This document shows, piece by piece, positions 14,570-19,492 of a stretch of 19,492 nt of DNA (positions within the stretch are counted from its first letter, which is position 1; each line of letters opens with the position of its first letter). Position numbers and translations under genes: made by a program. Below the pieces are notes generated by a model, which saw only the letters and a list, made by a program, of their open reading frames with translations, was not told the DNA's origin and made no database searches. Origin of the DNA: JAPXSY01 sp034003585 (lineage in GTDB: Bacteria > Verrucomicrobiota > Kiritimatiellia > RFP12 > UBA1067); NCBI GenBank assembly GCA_034003585.1, contig JAVEYH010000063.1:1-19492 (forward strand). The letters run 5' to 3'.

Positions 14570-14597
14570 TTGACCCCGAGGGCGGATTCGGTATGAT
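14570..14597 (+). promoter_or_regulatory. Promoter of rpsT
   Basis: TTGACC (14570-14575), 16-base spacer, TATGAT (14592-14597). Both boxes are close to consensus. The leader is about 40 bases and ends in an AAGGAG site before ATG 14645. Confidence 0.65.
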
Positions 14598-14644
14598 AAA
14601 CGACATCACACGGTTTCAGGAAGAGGATTAAGGAGCAACGTTTC

Positions 14645-14908
14645 ATGGCGAATATCAAAAGTGCGGTTAAACGTGCGAAGCAGTCCGAAGCGCACAAGTT
14701 GCGGAATCGGGCCGTGAAAAGCCGCGTGCTGACCGCGCGCAAAAAAGTGTTGGCGGCGATCAGCGCGGGCGAGAAAGATGAGGCGCAGAAGCTGTATTCG
14801 GATTACACGTCGGTGCTGGACAAGGCAGCCAAAAAGGGCGTGATCCCGAAAAACACCGCCAGCCGCAAAAAATCCCGCGTGGCGCTCAGCATGCAGAAAA
14901 TGGCCTGA
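14645..14908 (+). CDS. rpsT: 30S ribosomal protein S20
   Basis: The 87-residue, lysine- and arginine-rich protein starts MANIKSAVKRAKQSEAHKLRN and ends KKGVIPKNTASRKKSRVALSMQ, the standard S20 pattern. S20 binds 16S rRNA helices early in assembly of the small subunit. It is a stand-alone gene with its own promoter and a strong terminator, as in many bacteria. S20 often represses its own translation in other bacteria, but the short leader here shows no obvious mimic of the 16S site. Confidence 0.97.
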   Translation: MANIKSAVKRAKQSEAHKLRNRAVKSRVLTARKKVLAAISAGEKDEAQKLYSDYTSVLDKAAKKGVIPKNTASRKKSRVALSMQKMA

Positions 14909-14936
14909 CGGCCCGCGGTTTCCCTTGGGGTCAAGA

Positions 14937-14976
14937 CCGGTCACCGCGCGCGGGCGGGGTGACCGGCTTTTGTGTT
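14937..14976 (+). terminator. Rho-independent terminator of rpsT
   Basis: CCGGTCACC (14937-14945) pairs perfectly with GGTGACCGG (14958-14966), followed by CTTTTGTGTTT. It ends 20 bases before the lipB start, so lipB may rely on read-through or on an unrecognised promoter. Confidence 0.85.
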
Positions 14977-14995
14977 TCAATCCGGAGGCGGAAGC

Positions 14996-15652
14996 ATGCG
15001 TGAGCTGGCGGTCAGCGATCTCGGCCGGGACGCCGGATACGGCGAGGTGCTCGCCCTGCAGGAGCGGCTGCACGCGAGCCGCGCCGCGCGGGAGATCCCG
15101 GACACCCTGCTGCTGCTGGAACACCGGCCGGTTTACACCCTGGGGCGGGGCGCCGCCGCGGCGCACGTGCTCTACTCCGAAGAACGCCTGAGGGAGGCGG
15201 GCATCGAACGCGTGCCGACCACACGCGGCGGCGATGTGACGTACCATGGCCCGGGCCAACTGGTGGGCTATCCGATTCTTCATCTGGGGGATGCCGGACT
15301 CCGCGTGCTGGAGTATGTGACTGCCCTGGAAGAGACGCTTATCCGCGCCGTCGCCGATTTCGGCATCATTGCGGCACGGGACCCGCGGAACCGGGGCGTG
15401 TGGGTCGGCAACGCGAAACTCGCGGCGCTCGGCATCCGCGTCGCGCGCCAGGTCGCCATGCACGGGTTCGCGCTGAATGTGGCGCCCCGGCTCGACGATT
15501 ACCGCGGCATCGTGGCCTGCGGCCTGACGGACGCGGGTGTCACCTCGCTGCAACGCCTGCTGGGGGAGGCACCCGCGATGCCCGACGTGAAGCGGAGTGT
15601 CGTCCGGGCGTTCCGGGAGGTGTTCAGATACGGCCGCGACGCCACGGCGTGA
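14996..15652 (+). CDS. lipB: Octanoyl-[acyl-carrier-protein]:protein N-octanoyltransferase
   Basis: LipB moves octanoate from acyl carrier protein to lipoyl domains of 2-oxoacid dehydrogenases and GcvH; LipA then inserts sulfur. I choose ATG 14996, which has GGAGG seven bases upstream, over an in-frame ATG at 14972 inside the rpsT terminator. The 218-residue product has the signature RGGDVTYHGPGQLVGYP (77-93), the catalytic Lys141 (VGNAKLAALG) and catalytic Cys175 (GIVACGLTDAGVTSL). It also has the HGFALNV strand. Length is typical. lipA is not in the window. Confidence 0.95.
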   Translation: MRELAVSDLGRDAGYGEVLALQERLHASRAAREIPDTLLLLEHRPVYTLGRGAAAAHVLYSEERLREAGIERVPTTRGGDVTYHGPGQLVGYPILHLGDAGLRVLEYVTALEETLIRAVADFGIIAARDPRNRGVWVGNAKLAALGIRVARQVAMHGFALNVAPRLDDYRGIVACGLTDAGVTSLQRLLGEAPAMPDVKRSVVRAFREVFRYGRDATA

Positions 15653-15680
15653 ACCGGCGCTCCCCGGCGCGGAACGGGTC

Positions 15681-16118
15681 TCAGCCGCGTCGGCGTTTGC
15701 CCGCCGCGCCGTTTTTTTCCGGCGGCGTCTGCGGTTCGTACGGCAGTCGGAACGCCTCGTCGAAATCATAGACCTGGTTGAAATCCTCCAGGCTGTCGCT
15801 CTCGGTTTTCCCCAACCGTCCGGCCTCGACCAGGTTGAACACGATCGCGCCGAAGTCCGCGGTGCAGCGCACCCCCCACTCGGCGAACACCGTGTGCGCC
15901 AGGGGTCCGTACTCGTCGAGCGCGAACTCCCGGATCCCCTCCAGCAGCTCCCGTCCGCTCACATGCCGGCCGTGTTCGGGCTCTTTCTCCCGGATAGCCT
16001 TGACCGTACTGTCCAGAGCTTCCATCAGAAAGAGATACGCGTCCGCGTCATACCGCGGATCCTTGGCGCAGATCCCCCGCACAATCTCCTGAAACGATGC
16101 CTGGTCCCGATCATTCAT
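15681..16118 (-). CDS. Minf_1886 family protein (Planctomycetes/Verrucomicrobia-restricted, unknown function)
   Basis: The 145-residue protein matches what I recall of the Minf_1886 family (TIGR04138). It has an N-terminal FQEIVRGICAKDPRYDADAYLFLMEALDSTV-like helix pair, then HVSGRELLEGIREFALDEYGPLAHTVF, WGVRCTADFGAIVFNLVEAGRLGKTE and DFNQVYDF. No catalytic motif, signal or membrane segment is seen, so it is likely a soluble cytoplasmic protein. The C-terminal 20 residues are proline-, glycine- and lysine/arginine-rich and probably disordered. Its start overlaps the HIT gene's stop as ATGA, so both are co-translated. The family is a useful marker of PVC origin. Its function is unknown. Confidence 0.85.
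   Translation of the reverse strand: MNDRDQASFQEIVRGICAKDPRYDADAYLFLMEALDSTVKAIREKEPEHGRHVSGRELLEGIREFALDEYGPLAHTVFAEWGVRCTADFGAIVFNLVEAGRLGKTESDSLEDFNQVYDFDEAFRLPYEPQTPPEKNGAAGKRRRG
15687..15718 (+). terminator. Terminator of lipB embedded in the end of the convergent gene
   Basis: CGGCG (15691-15695) pairs with CGCCG (15702-15706), extended past a bulged T by GCG/CGC (15687-15689 with 15707-15709), then CG and seven T residues (15712-15718). It lies 34 bases after the lipB stop, inside the last codons of the minus-strand Minf_1886-type gene, where it encodes a basic Lys/Arg-rich tail. Confidence 0.5.
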
Positions 16119-16531
16119 ACGCCACCCGCCATCAGTTTCCGATACACGGACTCCATCTCTTCCGCTGACGCGTAGGCGCCCGAAACCCAGTTGATCGCGC
16201 GCCCGTTCCAGCGCGGCACCACATGGAAATGCACATGGGGCACCACCTGCGTCGCGCAGCGCCCGTTATTCTGCAGGATGTTGAAGCCGTCGCACGGCAG
16301 GCGCTCCAGCAGCAGCGACGCCACGCGCTTGACGAGCGGCATCAGATGCGACAGGACGGGGTCCGGCAACTCCGTGAACAGGGCCGCATGCGTTTTGGGG
16401 ACCACCAGCGCATGCCCCGGCGCGAACGGCGCGATATCGAGAAACGCGATCGCCTTCTCATCCTCGAACAACACCTTCGCGGGAATCTGACCCGCGATGA
16501 TCCGGCAGAACACACACTCGGGATCCGTCAT
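16115..16531 (-). CDS. HIT family nucleotide hydrolase/transferase
   Basis: Histidine-triad proteins hydrolyse or transfer nucleotidyl groups from substrates such as AMP-lysine, Ap4A or aminoacyl-adenylates. The 138-residue product has CVFC (C6, C9), half of the usual zinc site, then IPAKVLFEDEKAIAFLDIAPFAPGH, and FNILQNNGRCATQVVPHVHFH. The triad is H99-V-H101-F-H103 followed by VVP. This is the HinT/Hit-like branch. I prefer ATG 16531; a GTG two codons upstream is nearly as good. It overlaps the Minf_1886-type gene by 4 bases. The 200-base region upstream holds no clear promoter. Confidence 0.93.
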   Translation of the reverse strand: MTDPECVFCRIIAGQIPAKVLFEDEKAIAFLDIAPFAPGHALVVPKTHAALFTELPDPVLSHLMPLVKRVASLLLERLPCDGFNILQNNGRCATQVVPHVHFHVVPRWNGRAINWVSGAYASAEEMESVYRKLMAGGV

Positions 16532-16648
16532 GGCCACACCTTATTCCTTTCCGCGCCGAAAACGGCCGTATTAAAACACAGACGCCCCGGACGATAAAGG
16601 GTTTTGTTGGGCGTTCGGCGTTCAAACATCGCAAAACGGTACCGCCTT

Positions 16649-16681
16649 CGGCAGTTGGAACAACAACGCCAACAACTGCCG
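16649..16681. repeat. Perfect 9-bp inverted repeat in the HIT upstream region
   Basis: CGGCAGTTG (16649-16657) is inverted at CAACTGCCG (16673-16681) with a 15-base spacer made of AAC-rich sequence. It lies 118 bases upstream of the HIT gene in an AT-richer 200-base gap that holds no gene. It may be an operator or a decayed repeat; there is no T-run. Confidence 0.4.
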
Positions 16682-16723
16682 CTCCGCGAACCGCAAAGTT
16701 TGAAGAGTCAACAAACCACAACT

Positions 16724-16747
16724 CCTAATTCCTAAATCCTAATTCCT
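16724..16747. repeat. Short tandem repeat of CCTAATT
   Basis: Units CCTAATT (16724-16730), CCTAAAT (16731-16737), CCTAATT (16738-16744), then CCT. On the minus strand this reads AATTAGG repeated, and it supplies the last sense codon and the TAG stop of the exonuclease-like gene. Three and a half units, one with a single change. Confidence 0.6.
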
Positions 16748-17725
16748 CCTTTCTCCGTCCCGTACCTGGCGCCAGCGCGCGCGCAGCCGCGCCTGTTTTT
16801 CCGCGCGGGAGAGGCCGGGCGGCGAACCCTCCCGCGCGTCAGCCGACAGGGGCGCGACGGGCGCCCCCCCTTCCGCCCGCCCCGCTGCCGCAGGCACGGC
16901 AACCGCGGCCGCCAGCCCCGGACCGGGCAGGAACGCCTCCACCCGCCCCCACCGCTCGGCCGCGTCCGCGGCAACCGGAATCCCCTGCCGTGCCAGCAGG
17001 CGGTCGGCGAGCAGGCCCACCATCACGGCGTCCGCCATGCAGTAGCGCTCCAGCAACCGCCGGGCCGCGGCGTCGCCGCGCTCCGACCACGCCCGCCACA
17101 ACCAGACGGCCTCGGCCCCGTCCACGCCCTCCAAATCGGCCGGTCGCCGCAACCCCTGCTCCCGCTCGATCCGTTTGAGCCCCCCGCTCCACCCCGCGTG
17201 ATGGCAGAGCCAGCGTACATCCACATGGGCGCAAGGCAGGGCGGGGATGTGGAACCGGTCGAGCACGCGGGGCACATCGAACCCCGCGCCGTTGAAGGAG
17301 ACCAGCACCCCGACTTCGTCCAGCAGTTCCAGAAACGCGTCCAGATTTTCCCCGGCCAGAAAACTCAGCGGGGCCCCGCGGTGCCAGCAGGCCACGAGCG
17401 TGACCTGGCTGTCGCAGGACAGCCCGCTGGTTTCGATATCGAAACAGGAGAGGCGGTCGTGCCAATGCGCCAGCACGCGCCACTGCTCGCGCGTCGGCAG
17501 GCGGCGCGTGAAATACAAGGCGTCCCCCCGCTCCAACGCCTGCCGACTTTGCTCGCAGACAGCGCGGAGCGCGTCCCATTCGGCCCGGCCCCACCCCGCG
17601 GCGGGCCGCGGCGCGGCGAGCAGATCGTGCCAGCAAAGCAGCCCCTCCTCCCGCAGTCTGCGTTCGCGCTGTGCGCCCACACGGGGCAGAAAAGAGAGAC
17701 ACGTTTCCAGAACCGTTCCGCGCAT
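16739..17725 (-). CDS. Ribonuclease H-like DEDDy exonuclease domain protein (YprB-type)
   Basis: The 328-residue protein has an N-terminal lead of about 90 residues. The lead includes a helix-hairpin-helix-like stretch (FLPRVGAQRERRLREEGLLCWHDLL). A 3'-5' exonuclease fold follows with CFDIETSGL (D96, E98), VSFNGAGFDVPRV (D150) and YCMADAVMV (Y228, D232). These four acidic residues plus Tyr define the DEDDy class. The same layout occurs in Bacillus YprB and in metagenomic RNase H-like proteins of unclear role, so nuclease activity is likely while the substrate (DNA or RNA) is unknown. The C-terminal 70 residues are Ala/Gly/Pro-rich and end in a basic helix. It starts 16 bases after the ispH stop behind GGGAGG and is the last gene of its unit. 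Confidence 0.85.
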   Translation of the reverse strand: MRGTVLETCLSFLPRVGAQRERRLREEGLLCWHDLLAAPRPAAGWGRAEWDALRAVCEQSRQALERGDALYFTRRLPTREQWRVLAHWHDRLSCFDIETSGLSCDSQVTLVACWHRGAPLSFLAGENLDAFLELLDEVGVLVSFNGAGFDVPRVLDRFHIPALPCAHVDVRWLCHHAGWSGGLKRIEREQGLRRPADLEGVDGAEAVWLWRAWSERGDAAARRLLERYCMADAVMVGLLADRLLARQGIPVAADAAERWGRVEAFLPGPGLAAAVAVPAAAGRAEGGAPVAPLSADAREGSPPGLSRAEKQARLRARWRQVRDGERRN

Positions 17726-17741
17726 GGGCGTCCTCCCGGCC

Positions 17742-18689
17742 TCATCCCGGCAGCGGCGGCAACCGGAACACAGGAGACTCCTCCTCCACCGCGCGCAGGA
17801 TCCCGGGCGCGGGGAACCCGTAACTCTCGCGCAACAGGCGGACCACCTCGTCGAGAAACGCCTCGGGGGTTGAGGCTCCGCTGGTCAGGCCGACCGCAGG
17901 CTCGTCCGCCAACCCCGGCACGTCCGCCAGGTTCGCCGGCGCGCTGACGAGGCGCGCCCGCGCCCCGGCGGCCCGCGCGGTCTCGACCAGCCGCTGGCTG
18001 TTGGAACTGTTCTCCGAGCCGAGCACCAGCACCAGACCGCAGCGTTCCGCCAGCAGGCTCACCGCCCGCTGCCGGTTGCGCGTGGCGTAGCACACATCCG
18101 TGCTGGCGGGCAAGATCAGGCGCGGGGCGAACCGCCGCCGCAACACCGCCATCACACCCTCCACACGGACGGAGTCCAGCGTGGTCTGGGTCACCACCGC
18201 GACGGGTTGCGCTGCCGGCACGTCCAGCGACTCCGCCTCCGCCTCATCCTCCACGATGCGGACCCGGTCCGGCGCCTCTCCCGCCACCCCCTTCACCTCC
18301 TCATGGCGCCGGTGGCCGATGCAGACCACGCAGGCGCCCCGCGCCGCGAACCGCACCACCTCGCCGTGCACCTTCATGACGAACGGGCAGGTGGCATCGA
18401 TCACCCGCGCGCGCCGGGCCGCCGCCTGCCGCCGCACCTCGGGCGAGACCCCGTGCGCCGAAAAGAGCAGCCGCGCCCCTTGCGGCACCGCGGCGGGATC
18501 GGAAACGAACACCATGCCCGCTGCTGTCAGGCGCGACACCACCTGCCGGTTGTGCACGATCTCGTTCAGGCAATACACCCGTTCGCCGGGACAGGCGGCC
18601 AGCACCGCCTCGGCCGTGGCCACCGCCCGGGCCACCCCCGAACAGAAGCCGTGCGGCGTCACCACCGTCAGGGTGCGCCCGTCACGCAT
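17742..18689 (-). CDS. ispH: 4-hydroxy-3-methylbut-2-enyl diphosphate reductase
   Basis: IspH makes IPP and DMAPP in the last step of the MEP isoprenoid pathway. The 315-residue product has the three [4Fe-4S] cysteines C16 (HGFCSGV), C101 (DATCPFV) and C200 (TDVCYATRNRQ). It also has EIVHN (43-47), SAHG (77-80), GHRRHEE with E130, VTQTTLD and GSENSSNS for diphosphate binding. Near the C-terminus GLTSGASTPE is normal. It overlaps the HNH gene by 8 bases and has only a weak AGGG site, so coupling to that gene's translation is likely. The enzyme's cluster is oxygen-sensitive, which fits an anaerobe and the ferritin-like neighbour. Confidence 0.96.
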   Translation of the reverse strand: MRDGRTLTVVTPHGFCSGVARAVATAEAVLAACPGERVYCLNEIVHNRQVVSRLTAAGMVFVSDPAAVPQGARLLFSAHGVSPEVRRQAAARRARVIDATCPFVMKVHGEVVRFAARGACVVCIGHRRHEEVKGVAGEAPDRVRIVEDEAEAESLDVPAAQPVAVVTQTTLDSVRVEGVMAVLRRRFAPRLILPASTDVCYATRNRQRAVSLLAERCGLVLVLGSENSSNSQRLVETARAAGARARLVSAPANLADVPGLADEPAVGLTSGASTPEAFLDEVVRLLRESYGFPAPGILRAVEEESPVFRLPPLPG

Positions 18690-19005
18690 GGTCAGGCCCT
18701 GCCGCGGCCGACGCGCCGCGCTCGAGTTCCGCCAGAATCCGCTCGGCCGGCGTCAGCACGCTTTTCTCGCGGTTGCAGGCGGCGCAGGCGGGCACCACAT
18801 TTCCCCGGGTGCTCGTCCCCCCGCGCGCCACGGGCACCACATGATCCAGGGTCAGGGCGTCCGCGCCAACCGTCTTGCCGCAGTACCGGCACACCCCCGG
18901 CCGGATCTGCTCGCGCCACCACGCGCTGTCGCGCAGCACGCGGGCCTTCGCGCGTTCGCGCGCCACATGCCGTTCGTCCGTGCGGATATCGACCCATTCA
19001 CCCAT
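18682..19005 (-). CDS. HNH endonuclease domain protein, 107 aa
   Basis: The small basic protein has a treble-clef HNH fold: C39-RY-C42, LTLDHVVPVARGG (D54-H55), N69 in STRGNVVPAC and C74-AA-C77. The pattern LDHVxPxxxGG...N...C..CN is the standard HNH form with structural zinc. Residues 1-30 form a charged helix. Such stand-alone HNH proteins are common in bacterial chromosomes; most have no defined role, though many are associated with DNA repair, restriction or mobile elements. Here it lies in a compact housekeeping run, with a GGGAGG site and overlaps at its end, so a resident gene is more likely than a homing element. Confidence 0.9.
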   Translation of the reverse strand: MGEWVDIRTDERHVARERAKARVLRDSAWWREQIRPGVCRYCGKTVGADALTLDHVVPVARGGTSTRGNVVPACAACNREKSVLTPAERILAELERGASAAAGPDHA

Positions 19006-19021
19006 CCCGTCCTCCCGACCG

Positions 19022-19492
19022 TCACTCCGCCGCCTGCGGCTCCGCCCTCCGCACCCGCTCCAGCAGGCGGGCCGCGTGACTCTCCTCGGCCGCGGCCAGC
19101 GCCCGGAACGTCTCGCGCAGGCGCGGCAGCGTGCTCTTCTCCGCGAGGGTCTGATAAAAGCGGGCCATGGCGCGTTCGTGCTCGATCGCGTGTTTCAATT
19201 CTTGGGGCGCCTTGACGGCATCGTGCATCAGATCCCCGACCGGCGGCAGCGATCCCGCCATCTCCGCGGTGACCGGGATGTCCCGTCCGGCCCCCGCCTC
19301 CAAGGCGCCGAGCATGGCCTGATGGTGCCAGCGCTCCTCCTGCGCCAGACGCAGATAAAGCGCCTTCTCCTCGGGATCGGGCGACCGGGCGGCCAGCGCC
19401 TCATAATCCTCAAACGCCGCCTTCTCAAACACCGCGGCCTGCTGGATCACGAAACGGCCGATCCAACCGGAGATCGCGGAAACCGGCGGCGG
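19022..19492 (-). CDS. Ferritin-like di-iron (rubrerythrin-type) protein, N-terminus cut by the right edge
   Basis: The frame is open to the right edge. A GTG at 19450 is possible, but no ribosome site precedes it and in-frame codons continue upstream, so I treat the start as outside. The visible part holds two helix pairs of a four-helix bundle. The first has FEKAAFEDYEAL then LAQEERWHHQAML (Glu and ExxH). The second has KHAIEHERAMARFYQTL then RALAAAEESHAARL (Glu and ExxH). That is the rubrerythrin/erythrin di-iron ligand pattern. No C-terminal rubredoxin domain exists; the protein ends in a charged tail. Such proteins reduce peroxide or handle iron. It leads the HNH-ispH-exonuclease run, 16 bases upstream of the HNH gene. 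Confidence 0.85.
   Translation of the reverse strand, partial: PPPVSAISGWIGRFVIQQAAVFEKAAFEDYEALAARSPDPEEKALYLRLAQEERWHHQAMLGALEAGAGRDIPVTAEMAGSLPPVGDLMHDAVKAPQELKHAIEHERAMARFYQTLAEKSTLPRLRETFRALAAAEESHAARLLERVRRAEPQAAE

Larger units (their letters stand above)
14162..14644. other. Long intergenic region with hairpin elements between manC and rpsT
   Basis: No gene is evident in these 483 bases. From left to right it holds the manC promoter candidate, an AT-richer stretch (about 14285-14330), a tandem pair of perfect hairpins (14339-14382), an unremarkable stretch (14390-14465), a degenerate 7-bp tandem repeat (GCTCGAC, ACTCGAC, GCTCGGG at 14470-14490), a 37-base hairpin (14518-14554) and the rpsT promoter. 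The density of palindromes is far above the rest of the window and points to dispersed palindromic repeats. Confidence 0.6.

Noticed and set aside
16458..16721. An 87-codon minus-strand open frame covering the HIT upstream region
   Set aside because: It overlaps the HIT start in another frame, contains the inverted repeat, and shows no motif or ribosome site.
18682..19005. HNH gene as a mobile intron, intein or restriction element
   Set aside because: No flanking repeats, intron structure, methylase or split host gene; it overlaps ispH and is tightly packed with housekeeping genes.

Overview
The window is GC-rich, densely coding bacterial chromosome. It looks like a member of the Planctomycetota/Verrucomicrobiota/Kiritimatiellota group (PVC superphylum). 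The pointers are an ECF-like sigma factor of the Rhodopirellula/Verrucomicrobium type translationally coupled to a FecR-like anti-sigma gene, a gene of the Minf_1886 family (a protein family known mainly from Verrucomicrobia and Planctomycetes), and a NuoE/NuoF/ferredoxin fusion that suggests anaerobic redox metabolism. The phylum-level placement is inference; no rRNA gene is present.

Layout, left to right. (1) 1-1229, minus: FecR-like anti-sigma regulator (cut by the left edge) and its sigma factor. (2) 1543-3521, plus: a promoter, a 64-residue cysteine-rich protein and adenine deaminase. (3) 3533-4692, minus: a Gfo/Idh/MocA-type oxidoreductase with eroded catalytic motifs and a clear promoter. 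(4) 4722-6268, plus: promoter, ychJ and a HAD phosphatase overlapping by ATGA, then tRNA-Gly(GCC) and tRNA-Lys(CTT) with their own promoter and a strong terminator. (5) 14161 down to 6268, minus: an eight-gene co-directional run manC - truA - NuoEF-ferredoxin fusion - queF - exported SGNH hydrolase - queC - queD - queE. (6) 14162-14644: a long intergenic region with three near-perfect hairpins and the rpsT promoter. (7) 14645-15652, plus: rpsT with a terminator, then lipB. (8) 16531 down to 15681, minus: a HIT-family protein overlapping a Minf_1886-family protein. (9) 19492 down to 16739, minus: a ferritin-like di-iron protein (cut by the right edge), an HNH nuclease, ispH and a DEDDy exonuclease-like protein.

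How the genes work together. queC, queD, queE and queF cover the route from 6-carboxytetrahydropterin formation through CDG and preQ0 to preQ1, the queuosine precursor. GTP cyclohydrolase, tgt, queA and the last steps are not in the window. truA adds a second tRNA modification. manC supplies GDP-mannose for glycan synthesis. lipB supplies protein-bound octanoate for lipoylation, and ispH ends the MEP isoprenoid pathway. Most of the window is ordinary core metabolism.

The items most worth a second look are the isolated NuoE/HydB/NuoF/2x[4Fe-4S] fusion with one cysteine ligand replaced, the exported SGNH hydrolase inside the queuosine cluster, the Gfo/Idh protein without its usual Asp/His pair, and a compensated tandem hairpin element with complementary CCC and GGG loops. 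I see no CRISPR array, phage or transposase, and nothing that I can defend as a wholly new multi-gene system.
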